Origin: Streptomyces orinoci
GTDB taxonomy: Bacteria; Actinomycetota; Actinomycetes; Streptomycetales; Streptomycetaceae
NCBI RefSeq assembly: GCF_003121295.1
Contig: NZ_PHNC01000031.1
Location: 1,552,439-1,616,438 of the forward strand
DNA: 64,000 nt
Reading direction: 5' to 3'
Positions 33,134 through 41,772 of this stretch are shown piece by piece. Under the pieces are notes generated by a model. It saw only the letters and a program-made list of their open reading frames with translations, had not been told where the DNA came from and did not search any database. A program made the position numbers and the translations under genes. Position 1 is the first letter of the stretch. The number at the start of each line of letters is the position of its first letter.

Positions 33134-34834
33134 ATGGACGCAGCAGCCATCGAGGCGGGGCGCAGCCGCTGGCAGGCCCGCTACGACGCGGCCCGCAAGC
33201 GCGACGCCGACTTCACCACGCTCTCCGGCGACCCGGTCGAGCCGGTCTACGGCCCCCGCCCCGGGGACACCTATGAGGGCTTCGAGCGCATCGGCTGGCC
33301 CGGTGAGTACCCCTTCACCCGGGGCCTGTACGCCACCGGCTACCGGGGCCGCGCCTGGACCATCCGCCAGTTCGCCGGCTTCGGCAACGCCGAGCAGACC
33401 AATGAGCGCTACAAGATGATCCTGTCGAACGGCGGCGGCGGGCTGAGCGTCGCCTTCGACATGCCCACCCTGATGGGCCGCGACTCCGACGACCCGCGCT
33501 CGCTGGGCGAGGTCGGCCACTGCGGAGTGGCCATCGACTCCGCCGCCGATATGGAGGTCCTCTTCAAGGACATCCCGCTGGGCGATGTCACCACCTCGAT
33601 GACCATCAGCGGCCCGGCCGTCCCGGTCTTCTGTATGTACCTGGTCGCCGCCGAACGCCAGGGCGTGGACCCCCGCGTCCTCAACGGCACGCTCCAGACG
33701 GACATCTTCAAGGAGTACATCGCCCAGAAGGAGTGGCTGTTCCAGCCCGAGCCCCATCTGCGCCTGATCGGCGACCTGATGGAGCACTGCGCCGCCAACA
33801 TCCCCGCCTACAAGCCGCTTTCGGTCTCCGGCTACCACATCCGCGAGGCGGGCGCCACCGCCGCCCAGGAGCTGGCCTACACCCTCGCCGACGGCTTCGG
33901 CTATGTCGAACTCGGCCTCTCCCGTGGCCTGGACGTGGATGTCTTCGCCCCCGGCCTGTCCTTCTTCTTCGACGCCCATGTGGACTTCTTCGAGGAGATC
34001 GCCAAGTTCCGCGCCGCGCGCCGGATCTGGGCCCGCTGGATGAAGGAGGTCTACGGCGCCAGGACCGACAAGGCGCAGTGGCTCCGCTTCCACACCCAGA
34101 CCGCCGGTGTCTCCCTCACCGCCCAGCAGCCGTACAACAACGTCGTCCGCACGGCCGTGGAGGCCCTGGCCGCGGTCCTCGGCGGCACCAACTCCCTGCA
34201 CACCAACGCCCTGGACGAGACCCTCGCCCTGCCCAGCGAGCAGGCCGCGGAGATCGCCCTGCGCACCCAGCAGGTGCTGATGGAGGAGACCGGCGTCGCC
34301 AATGTCGCCGATCCACTGGGCGGTTCCTGGTATGTGGAGCAGCTCACCGACCGCATCGAAGCCGATGCCGAGAAGATCTTCGACCAGATCAGGGAACGGG
34401 GCCTGCGCGCCCACCCCGACGGACAGCACCCCATCGGCCCCATCACCTCCGGCATCCTGCGCGGCATCGAGGACGGCTGGTTCACCGGCGAGATCGCCGA
34501 GAGCGCCTTCCGCTACCAGCAGTCGCTGGAAAAGGGCGACAAGAGGGTGGTCGGCGTCAACTGCCACGAGGGTTCGGTGACGGGCGACTTGGAGATCCTC
34601 CGCGTCAGCCATGAGGTGGAGCGCGAGCAGGTACGCGTCCTGGGCGCCCGCCGCTCCGCCCGCGACGACGCGGCCGTCACCGCCGCCCTGGATGCCATGC
34701 TGACCGCCGCCCGGGACGGCTCCAACATGATCGAGCCGATGCTGGACGCGGTACGCGCGGAGGCCACGCTGGGCGAGATCTGCGGGGTGCTGCGGGAGGA
34801 GTGGGGGACGTACACGGAGCCGGCGGGGTTCTGA
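33134..34834 (+). CDS. icmA: Isobutyryl-CoA mutase large subunit
   Basis: The 566-residue large subunit of the B12-dependent mutase that converts isobutyryl-CoA and n-butyryl-CoA. It is told from methylmalonyl-CoA mutase by two active-site residues: Phe80 (TIRQFAGF) instead of Tyr, and Gln198 (EYIAQKEW) instead of Arg. These are the numbers known for Streptomyces IcmA. The B12-binding domain is on a separate small subunit (IcmB), absent here, which also fits the length. ATG at 33134; the purine-rich GAGAGGTGG is 11 or more bases away. A perfect 24-bp palindrome lies just upstream. Confidence 0.95.
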   Translation: MDAAAIEAGRSRWQARYDAARKRDADFTTLSGDPVEPVYGPRPGDTYEGFERIGWPGEYPFTRGLYATGYRGRAWTIRQFAGFGNAEQTNERYKMILSNGGGGLSVAFDMPTLMGRDSDDPRSLGEVGHCGVAIDSAADMEVLFKDIPLGDVTTSMTISGPAVPVFCMYLVAAERQGVDPRVLNGTLQTDIFKEYIAQKEWLFQPEPHLRLIGDLMEHCAANIPAYKPLSVSGYHIREAGATAAQELAYTLADGFGYVELGLSRGLDVDVFAPGLSFFFDAHVDFFEEIAKFRAARRIWARWMKEVYGARTDKAQWLRFHTQTAGVSLTAQQPYNNVVRTAVEALAAVLGGTNSLHTNALDETLALPSEQAAEIALRTQQVLMEETGVANVADPLGGSWYVEQLTDRIEADAEKIFDQIRERGLRAHPDGQHPIGPITSGILRGIEDGWFTGEIAESAFRYQQSLEKGDKRVVGVNCHEGSVTGDLEILRVSHEVEREQVRVLGARRSARDDAAVTAALDAMLTAARDGSNMIEPMLDAVRAEATLGEICGVLREEWGTYTEPAGF

Positions 34835-35003
34835 GGCCCGGCTGACCGTCCCGGAGCCCGGAGCGGAGCCGCCTTGCCGCTCCCGAACTGGCCTCCACCG
34901 CATCCTTCGTTGGAGTGCCCCGGCGAGTGACCAGCCGTAAGCAAGGGAAGGCTGCCGCCGCTTCCGAGGGGTCCACGGACACTCCGACACCAGGGGGATT
35001 GGT

Positions 35004-35345
35004 ATGGCCCGAAACCTTCGTGCCCGCGTCTGCACCGTGGCGAGCGCACTTGTGCTCGCCGCCTCCGCGACCATCACCACCATCACCACCGCCACCCCGG
35101 CATCCGCGGCCGACCAGCTGCTCTGCTGCGACCAGGCGGTCAATGCGAACAATTCCACCGCACAGAACGTCGCCAGGCTGGTGGGCGCCGACTTGTCCCG
35201 CACCACCGGCACGGTCGGCGTCCAATGCCATTCCCTGGACCCGGTGGGTCCCGCCCGGAACTGCGGCGGGGAGCCCCTCGTCTGCGCGCACAACAACTTG
35301 GGCATCCTGGCGACCGGTTGCAGGCCGTTTAACGTCAACCGTTGA
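35004..35345 (+). CDS. Small secreted protein with hydrophobin-like cysteine pattern
   Basis: A 113-residue precursor with a clear signal peptide (1 to about 35, ending TPASA). The mature part has six Cys: C41 and C42 adjacent, then C75, C87, C94 and C106. The spacings (CC-X32-C-X11-C-X6-C-X11-C) and local text (VGVQCHSLDPVG, PLVCAHNNLGILATGCRPFNVN) match the fungal class I hydrophobin pattern. The first Cys is absent, and Val93 replaces the sixth, the two that pair with each other in fungi. ATG at 35004 has an AGGGGG ribosome site. A strong terminator follows. Function as a surface-active coat protein is inference only. Confidence 0.8.
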   Translation: MARNLRARVCTVASALVLAASATITTITTATPASAADQLLCCDQAVNANNSTAQNVARLVGADLSRTTGTVGVQCHSLDPVGPARNCGGEPLVCAHNNLGILATGCRPFNVNR

Positions 35346-35350
35346 GTGGA

Positions 35351-35381
35351 CAGTGGCCCCGGCCGTCGTCCGGGGCCACTG
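35351..35381 (+). terminator. Perfect 12-bp hairpin terminator
   Basis: CAGTGGCCCCGG (35351-35362) pairs perfectly with 35370-35381 around a 7-base loop, 6 bases after the hydrophobin-like gene. Confidence 0.65.
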
Positions 35382-36033
35382 TGTGCTCATTCCGCGCGGA
35401 CCGGAGTCACCACTCGATCAGGACGGCGCCGTTGCGGGGATCTATCAGCGATCATTGGGACCGTCATGTCGGGGAAGTGACGTTCGATTCTCGTGCCCGC
35501 GCAGGGGCGCGCTCGTCGTCACAGCCGTCTACCTGACGCCCCCTCGAGTCTGGTCGGGTCCGCTACGGGCGATGCCCTGGACATGTACGGACGTGAACTC
35601 TGCTGACAGGGGGTGTCGTTGGCAGGAATCGCGGGTGGTCATCGAGGCGGCCGTGTGCAGGCGAGGGCGCCGGCTGACCGCTCGGTCCAGGCAGCTCGTG
35701 CTGGAGGTCCGACGCTTCGTTTTAGGAAAGTCCGGCAAGCCATTTCCAATCCCCGGCGCGAGTACGCAGATCGGCAGCGGCCTGCTCAAGGCAGTTCTCG
35801 GATTCGACCAGGTCAGCCCCTGGCCCAGCAAAACCATGACGACCACCAGCAACGGACCTCTGAGTACGGGGAGCCGGGCGAAGCGTGAGGTGTCCAGGGA
35901 CGATACGTCGGGAGGCGCGGTCTTCCACTCGGGTCAGGGGGTGCAGAGAACCTCCATGACTTTAGAAAACCATGCCGTCTCGGTTCCCGGAGCCGTTTCT
36001 CCGGTAGATCGTCACAAACCAGATGCCATCCGA
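35382..36033. other. Stretch without a recognisable gene
   Basis: Open frames exist on both strands, but none has a ribosome site, steady codon bias or a recognisable domain. Base composition is less GC-biased in places. It may be decayed DNA at the edge of the toxin/immunity island. Confidence 0.5.
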
Positions 36034-36492
36034 CTACGCCGAGGCCCCGTCGCCGACTGGAGCATTAGAAGGCCGGGAAGTCACCGCGATTTCCACCAAC
36101 TCACCCTCCTCCGAAATCGCGACTACCGCCTCGCCGCAATATATGTATCGGGCGGGGCTTTGGCTTGAGAGCATGATCCCTATCTGGCGCGGTATCCGCA
36201 CAAAAGCCAGCTTCGCGAAGATCGATGCCACGAAGTTTTCAGATGAGGAGTCATCGAGATGGCCTTACTCTTCCCAGTATCGAAGATCGATCTTCGGTGC
36301 TCGCGCCTGAGAGTCGGCCGCGAAGGGAAGCTTCTGCTGCGCATTGGACCGTGGAGGCTCCTCCAGGACAATCACCTGTGTGAGCATACCTGTGCAGGGA
36401 TCGACCTTCATCTCCACCGCACCTCCGCTGGTTCCGGTGACACGGAGATAGAGCGGCCTTCCGTCAGGGCGGGGAGTCCAGGTGACCTTCAT
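36034..36492 (-). pseudogene. Immunity-like gene interrupted by an in-frame stop
   Basis: One minus-strand frame gives MKVTWTPRPDGRPLYLRVTG...KIDLRYWEE, a TAA stop at 36267-36265, and then GHLDDSSSENFVASIFAKL...GELVEIAVTSRPSN to 36034 in the same frame, 152 codons in all. The layout (N-terminal beta-rich half, later IAVTS strand) resembles small proteins found beside Streptomyces polymorphic toxins, so a dead orphan immunity gene is likely. A terminator hairpin and a 17-bp boundary element lie about 190 bases upstream of its start, the same pair that separates the neighbouring cassettes. Confidence 0.5.
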
Positions 36493-36682
36493 AGGGATCC
36501 AGGGGTCACTCTCGATGGCTGCAACCTTCGCATGCTGCCGAACCGCAAACTGAGATCATGAGCTCCCCTAATTATTACCTGGGCAAGGCGTGGATGAGTG
36601 CGGGAAATTGTCCGGGGCTCCGCGATGCACCAAATTTCAGCTGCCAGGCATCGACGACCCACCGCTTTGTGTAACCCGTCGG

Positions 36683-36754
36683 CTGACGTTGCCGTCAACT
36701 ACTGTGGTCAAGACGCCCAGAGGGCCCGCCGGAATCAAACCTGGCGGGCCCTCT
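36683..36754 (-). repeat. Cassette boundary B: 17-bp element plus terminator hairpin
   Basis: CTGACGTTGCCGTCAAC (36683-36699) is identical to the copy at 37409-37425. Next to it, on the side of the upstream gene, is a 12-bp perfect hairpin (36719-36730 with 36743-36754). On the minus strand the element contains TTGACG, which could be a -35 box for the cassette that follows. Confidence 0.7.
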
Positions 36755-36872
36755 AAATTCCAACCTGATCCCACTATTCCCTGCCTTCCAAGGCAAGGTC
36801 TGTCAGGATCGCAGGGTGTTGCCGGACGCCTTGCGTCCCCGCGTCAGCCGGTAACCTGGAAAGGCGCCTTCG

Positions 36873-37322
36873 CTACTCGCGCGGGCGGCCAACCTCAAGG
36901 AACTGCCGATAAAGAAGGTGCAATAGCGCCGCGTATGCGTGTTGCGACCGAGCGGCCGCCTGATCGCTACCCGTTGCAACCTCACCGAGCCGATCAATTC
37001 GACGCATTAGTTCTTCCAGCACTGCAAGGACGTCAACTGGTGCTGGCTTGAAGATCCCGCGCTCTACATAGCGGATCACCGTCGTCACATACTCGTCGAC
37101 TCCAGCCAAATCGCTGTGCGCAAGAACCAGGCCCTCGCTTGACCGCTCGAAGGGAACGGCAAGTGGCGCCATAGAGTACAGGATTCCATAAAGCTCAGCA
37201 TCAGTTACGTAGTCCTCACTCCTGGCGCACGCAAACCCACATAGGCGGACCAAGGCGTGAACAGCGTCTTCACTCACACCCATAGTCGCCAAGAATTCAA
37301 GCTCCCTCTCGAAGCTCCTCAA
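36873..37322 (-). CDS. Small immunity-like protein
   Basis: A 149-residue, all-helical soluble protein (SEDAVHALVRLCGFACARSEDYVTDAELYGILYSM..., then HAYAALLHLLYRQFLEV). Its codon use is less GC-biased than in core genes. It is the second gene downstream of the toxin on the same strand, set between two copies of the boundary element, which suggests an orphan immunity gene kept from an earlier toxin. The TTG at 37322 has no good ribosome site; a TTG 11 codons later follows AGGGAG and an ATG lies at 37283. No family name is recognised. Confidence 0.6.
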   Translation of the reverse strand: MRSFERELEFLATMGVSEDAVHALVRLCGFACARSEDYVTDAELYGILYSMAPLAVPFERSSEGLVLAHSDLAGVDEYVTTVIRYVERGIFKPAPVDVLAVLEELMRRIDRLGEVATGSDQAAARSQHAYAALLHLLYRQFLEVGRPRE

Positions 37323-37408
37323 TGAGGAACCCGCACTGAAGATAGTTCAGGACGGACCGCCGAGCCCGATTACAGCAACGATCCACCTATTTGTGCAGCA
37401 CCTGTCCA

Positions 37409-37478
37409 CTGACGTTGCCGTCAACCATTGCCGTCAAAGATACCAAAGAGCCCCGCCGTATCTTCCGGCGGGGCTCTT
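37409..37478 (-). repeat. Cassette boundary A: 17-bp element plus terminator hairpin
   Basis: The same CTGACGTTGCCGTCAAC at 37409-37425 is followed by a 13-bp perfect hairpin (37446-37458 with 37466-37478), which starts two bases after the immunity gene stop at 37481. Thus hairpin then element, in the same order and orientation as boundary B. Confidence 0.75.
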
Positions 37479-37480
37479 CA

Positions 37481-37882
37481 CTACCCTTTAAGAATCAGAA
37501 CAGAATCTGGGTGCTGGACTCCCGACACGCCAAAATCCGCGTCCCTGGGGTGCGACCAGATGCTGTAACTGAGACACGCTACAAGGCCGTCGCCGCTGGC
37601 CGACCTCAGCGCCAAGCAGCGAACCCGCGAGGAATGGGACTCCCGCACGTCGGTGAATTTCAACATCTCCTCAACCTGCGCCGGCTTCGCAAGGGAAATG
37701 GTGAGCGGCTGGTACACCGTTTTGAGCTTCATTCCGATGACACCATAGAATGTCACCTCAACAAACTCGCGTACGGAAGCCGGATCGACACTTCGCAGCT
37801 TGAGCTCCGAATGGCTGACACTGTATCGCCATGGCCGGAACTTCCGATCGAAGGAGATGGGAAGGCTCGCAGCCGGCTGCAC
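37481..37882 (-). CDS. Probable immunity protein for the adjacent toxin
   Basis: A beta-rich soluble protein of about 133 residues (LPISFDRKFRPWRYSVSHSELKLRS, VEVTFYGVIGMKLKT, ALRSASGDG). It lies immediately after the toxin gene on the same strand: GTG at 37882 is 10 bases past the toxin stop and has GAGGAG three bases upstream. A TTG at 37915 that overlaps the toxin end is an alternative start. By position it should neutralise the C-terminal toxin domain. A 13-bp terminator follows directly. Codon bias is weaker than in core genes. Confidence 0.7.
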   Translation of the reverse strand: MQPAASLPISFDRKFRPWRYSVSHSELKLRSVDPASVREFVEVTFYGVIGMKLKTVYQPLTISLAKPAQVEEMLKFTDVRESHSSRVRCLALRSASGDGLVACLSYSIWSHPRDADFGVSGVQHPDSVLILKG

Positions 37883-37892
37883 TGACTCCTCA

Positions 37893-40800
37893 TCAGGGAG
37901 CGAATGGGTTGGCAACGGAACTTCCGTTTCTGTAGAAGGTCACGCGCGACCACGCGCTCGGGTTGTCCTGGATGTAGCTTAGCTCCCATCCAGTCGCATG
38001 CCCATCGAAGATCGGATCCAGCCCCCTCCCGGTGCGAGCGGCTGCCACCGGATCGTCGATGCCATCCAGGTTGAAGTGGATCGGCGTCTTCCCGTCATTG
38101 ACATAGCCTTTGAACTCGCTGACCCATTTATCACCGGCAGAGGGCCAATCATGGTATGACTTGGCGCCAACCGAGTCCGAAAATTCATGAAGGGCCATCG
38201 GGTTACCATCGACCTCGCTAAGCCCGAGGGCAATCCCCTCAGAATCACTACCGACCCGTGTTGCCCTGACTATGCCTTCGACTCCTTCAAGGGCTCCTTC
38301 CCCGACCTTCAGCCCGGCCCTGGCCTCGGCACCAAGGGGCGGAATGACCATGGCGACGGCTGCTCCGGCGCCGATGCATTGGCCCCAGGTGGGGTTCTTT
38401 ATGCATCCCTTGAGGTCGTCGAGGCCGGAGTACTTCCAGAAGAGGCGGTTGATGGTGGGATCGATGGCCGGCATCTCGATGTTGTAGCGGTCGGGGGCAA
38501 ACTGACAAGGTGTCAGTTCCCGGTTCATCGGGATGATGCAGGTCTTCTTCTGGTGTTGTTCGTGCTGCTTCTTGCGGAGCTCGGCAGCTTGCTTGCGTGC
38601 GGCGTCAAGCTCGGCTTGCCGCTTTGTGATCACGTCCTTCCAGGCTGCGGCGGCAAGCTCGTTGGCCTCCCTTTCGCTCTTCCCTGCCTTCACAGCGGAG
38701 CGGTGGGCTGCGTCTGCGCTCTCGTGGGCCACCATGGCCGCTTCCTTGGCGTACTTCACCGAGAAGTCGGAGTCCGCGGCGGATTCTTCGGCGTTGGCGG
38801 CGTCGCGGTCTGCCGCGTCTGCTGCGCTGCGTGCTGTGGTGGCGGAGTTGGCCGCCTTGGCGGCGGATTTCTCGGCCTGGGTTGCGGACTTGTCGGCTTC
38901 TGCGGCGTACTGCTTCGCCTGGGCTGCGGACTTCTGCGCTTCCGAGGCGGCCTTTTGGGCTTCGGTGTTGGCGTTGGCGGCGTCGGCTGCGGCCTTGGCG
39001 GCGATCCAGCGGTTTTCCTGGGCCTTGGCGGCGATGATGGCGCCTTGGTCGAGGAGGTTCTGGAGCTGGGCGATGTGGGTGGCGGCGAGCTGGTCCTTGC
39101 GTTCGGCCATGTACTGGCCGACCTGGATGAAGGTGTGGAGCTCGTCCGCGGGGCCGGCGAGGGCGATCTTGCCGGCGGCCTGCATCTCCGGGCCACCGCT
39201 GGAGATGAGCTGGGAGGCGTTGACCTCTTCGTCCTCGTGCCGTGCCGCGTACTGGCCGGCGTTGATGAACGCGCCCATGGTCTTGGGGTCGTTGGTGGCC
39301 AGGGCCTTCTTGCCGGCTTCCTTCACCCCCGGTCCGCCGGCGGAGATGAGCTGGGAGGTGCGGATGCTGTAGTCGTCGATTCCGGCTGTGTACTGGCCGG
39401 TGGTGTAGAAGTCGCGGATCTGCTGGTCACTGCCGCCCAGCGCCTTCTGTGCCGCTGTGCGAACCGACGGGAAAGGGCTCTGACCGGCCAAGTCGGCGAC
39501 GTCCTGGCGGATTTCGTCCTGCTGGGCCTTCTGCCAGCCATTGCGCAGGAAGTCCAGGACGTCGGCGTCGGTACCGGACAGGGCGTTGGCAGCGGCCTCC
39601 TGGAGGAAGGGGCCGCGGGTCTTCATCGCCTTGAGAGCCAGTTCACGGCCCTTGGCAGCGGTGGCCTTGGGGTCGGCGTCCGGCTTGGATGCCTCTGCAG
39701 CGAGGGTGGTGGCGATGTCGTCCAGGCCCCGGGCGTCATACGCCGCCTGGGCCGAGGCGGCGGTGATCCGTTCCGCCTGCGCCTCGCGGGATCTTGCGAC
39801 GTCGATGGCGGCGGAGGTACGGGTGGCGAGGTCCTGCGCCTCGGCCTTCCGGGCAATTTTGAAGACCTTGTTGGCGGTGGCTACTGCTGAACTGGCCGCT
39901 TCGGCAGCAGATTTGGCGGATGCGGCATTCTTGGCTGCGTCGGCGGCTGCCTTCTTGGCCTCGCCGGCGTGCTTGACGGCATCCTCAGCCGCGTCGGCGG
40001 CCTTGTCCGCGTGGTCAGCTGCCCGGTTGGCCGCATCCCGCGCCTCGTAGGCGGCTGCAGCCGACTCATTGGCCAGTTCCTCGGCCGAATCGGCGGCGGC
40101 GTCGGCCTCCTTCGCATGACGCCGGGTCTCCTCGGCGGCCGCATGTGCCTCGCCGTTGTAGTCCCCGGCCTGCCGCGCATCCTGGTCCGCGGCATCGGCC
40201 TGGTCGGCAGCATCGTTGGCATCGGCAGCAGCACCATGGGATGCCTTGGCTGCCGCTGCCGCCGCCTTGGAGGCGTTACCGGCCTGCAAGGCGGCCGAAG
40301 CCGACAGCCTGGCGAGCCCCGCAGCCTGACGGGCACTCTTCGCGGAGTTCTTCGCCTCCTCGGCCTTGCCGGCGTCATGCTCCGCGGCTATCGAGTCGTT
40401 GTACGCCTTCGCCGCTGCCTCCGCGGCGGCGTTCGCCGCGCTCGCCGTCTGGGCGGCGGCCATGGCAGCCACCCGTGCTGACTCCTGGGCCTCGCTGGCC
40501 GCCTCAATGGCCGTCTGCGCCGCGTTGGCGGCGGCGAGGGCCGAGCTGGCCGCCTGCTTCGCCTTGACCGCGGCGGTCTTGGCATCATCGCGGGCCGCTG
40601 CGGTCTGCTCGGCCGCGCGCTTGGCGTCCTGCTTGGCCGCCGCCGCAGCCTCCACCGCCCGCTGCCGGGCAGCCTCAGCGGCCTTGGTGGCCTTCTCCGC
40701 CTGCGCACCGAACTGCTGCGCCTGCTCGGTGAGCTGGGCGATGGTGGCATGTTCCTTGTCGCGGTTGCGTGCCACGAACTGGCCGACGTCGAGGAACTCG

Positions 40801-41504
40801 ACGATGTCCTCGGGCGTGCCCTTGAGGGCGGCCTTGCCGGCCTCCTTCACATTCGGGCCGCCCGCCATGATGATCTGGGAGACCTTGACCTCGTTGTCCT
40901 CCCTCCGGGCCACGTACTGGCCGCTGTTGAGGAAGCCCTCCAAAACCTTGGGGTCGTTGCTGGCCAGAGCCGCTTTACCGGCCTTCTGGACCCCAGGGCC
41001 GCCCGCCATGATGATCTGGGAGACCTTGACCTGCTCGTCGTCCCGCAGCGGCGCCTGCCAGCCGTTGCGCAGGAAGGACTGCACGGCGTCAGGGGTGTTG
41101 GTGGCCAAGGCCTTCATCGCGGCCTTGCGCACCCCCGGCCCGCCCACACTGATGATGCGGCTGACATCAATGCAATCGTCGTCGAACTGAACGCCGTCCT
41201 TCTTGGCGAAGAACTTCTTGACGTCCTCGTCCGTACCCAACAGGGCTTGCTCCGCCGCCGCCTTGACGCCCGCACCGCCATGCCGCCACAGCGCGACGAT
41301 CTGCGCTCGGTCCGACAGCGGGGGCAGGCCATCGTCCGGGTCAGCGGCCGCGGCCGCGGGATGGACACCGAGCAGGCCCGGCAGGAGGAGAGCCGAAAGC
41401 AGCGCCCCGCCGACACCGCGCAGACCAAGCGTTCCCCCACCGTCTCTCTGTCGGCGTATGGGCTGTTGTGGCGCTCCATTGCCAGAGCGCGGTAGCCATT
41501 TCAT
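37893..41504 (-). CDS. Secreted ALF-repeat polymorphic toxin
   Basis: A 1,203-residue exported protein. It has an unusually long N-region and hydrophobic signal (GVGGALLSALLLPGLLGVHPAAAA, about 35-60), then four ALF repeats (about 70-235, such as GKAALASNDPKVLEGFLNSGQYVA). An Ala-rich coiled coil (about 290-610), four more ALF repeats (about 620-795) and a second coiled coil (to about 970) follow. Next come a Cys-containing pretoxin part (CIIPMNRELTPCQF...KNPTWGQC) and a variable domain of about 125 residues ending RVTFYRNGSSVANPF. The last domain is presumably the toxin; I cannot name its activity. ATG at 41504 has only a weak AGAAAGAA site. The immunity gene follows at once. Confidence 0.82.
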   Translation of the reverse strand: MKWLPRSGNGAPQQPIRRQRDGGGTLGLRGVGGALLSALLLPGLLGVHPAAAAADPDDGLPPLSDRAQIVALWRHGGAGVKAAAEQALLGTDEDVKKFFAKKDGVQFDDDCIDVSRIISVGGPGVRKAAMKALATNTPDAVQSFLRNGWQAPLRDDEQVKVSQIIMAGGPGVQKAGKAALASNDPKVLEGFLNSGQYVARREDNEVKVSQIIMAGGPNVKEAGKAALKGTPEDIVEFLDVGQFVARNRDKEHATIAQLTEQAQQFGAQAEKATKAAEAARQRAVEAAAAAKQDAKRAAEQTAAARDDAKTAAVKAKQAASSALAAANAAQTAIEAASEAQESARVAAMAAAQTASAANAAAEAAAKAYNDSIAAEHDAGKAEEAKNSAKSARQAAGLARLSASAALQAGNASKAAAAAAKASHGAAADANDAADQADAADQDARQAGDYNGEAHAAAEETRRHAKEADAAADSAEELANESAAAAYEARDAANRAADHADKAADAAEDAVKHAGEAKKAAADAAKNAASAKSAAEAASSAVATANKVFKIARKAEAQDLATRTSAAIDVARSREAQAERITAASAQAAYDARGLDDIATTLAAEASKPDADPKATAAKGRELALKAMKTRGPFLQEAAANALSGTDADVLDFLRNGWQKAQQDEIRQDVADLAGQSPFPSVRTAAQKALGGSDQQIRDFYTTGQYTAGIDDYSIRTSQLISAGGPGVKEAGKKALATNDPKTMGAFINAGQYAARHEDEEVNASQLISSGGPEMQAAGKIALAGPADELHTFIQVGQYMAERKDQLAATHIAQLQNLLDQGAIIAAKAQENRWIAAKAAADAANANTEAQKAASEAQKSAAQAKQYAAEADKSATQAEKSAAKAANSATTARSAADAADRDAANAEESAADSDFSVKYAKEAAMVAHESADAAHRSAVKAGKSEREANELAAAAWKDVITKRQAELDAARKQAAELRKKQHEQHQKKTCIIPMNRELTPCQFAPDRYNIEMPAIDPTINRLFWKYSGLDDLKGCIKNPTWGQCIGAGAAVAMVIPPLGAEARAGLKVGEGALEGVEGIVRATRVGSDSEGIALGLSEVDGNPMALHEFSDSVGAKSYHDWPSAGDKWVSEFKGYVNDGKTPIHFNLDGIDDPVAAARTGRGLDPIFDGHATGWELSYIQDNPSAWSRVTFYRNGSSVANPFAP

Positions 41505-41772
41505 GCAGCAAGTTCTTTCTCGGTCCGGAGCCGGCTGTGCAGCAGCCGACCCGCCAGTTGTTGAGGCCTGAAGGTCTGTTATCGCCGTGAAATTGCCCAC
41601 GGTGCATGCAGACGTGCATCGTCGCCTTTTGAACAGCCCCCCGGCATGGTCGAGCGCACAACTACCTATGGCTTCAATGCCGATGGGGACGCGCTTACGC
41701 GTAGCTTACATGTGCTTTACTGACTGCATTCAAGGGCCACTTTGACCCCAACTCACCTACCGGAAGGCGAAC

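Noticed and set aside
34915..36168. Long plus-strand frame covering the hydrophobin-like gene and the following gap
   Set aside because: No ribosome site or domain. It runs out of frame over a gene with a clear signal peptide and terminator.
38187..39890. 567-codon frame on the plus strand opposite the toxin gene
   Set aside because: Gly/Leu/Val low-complexity shadow of the Ala-rich coiled coil; no start signal.
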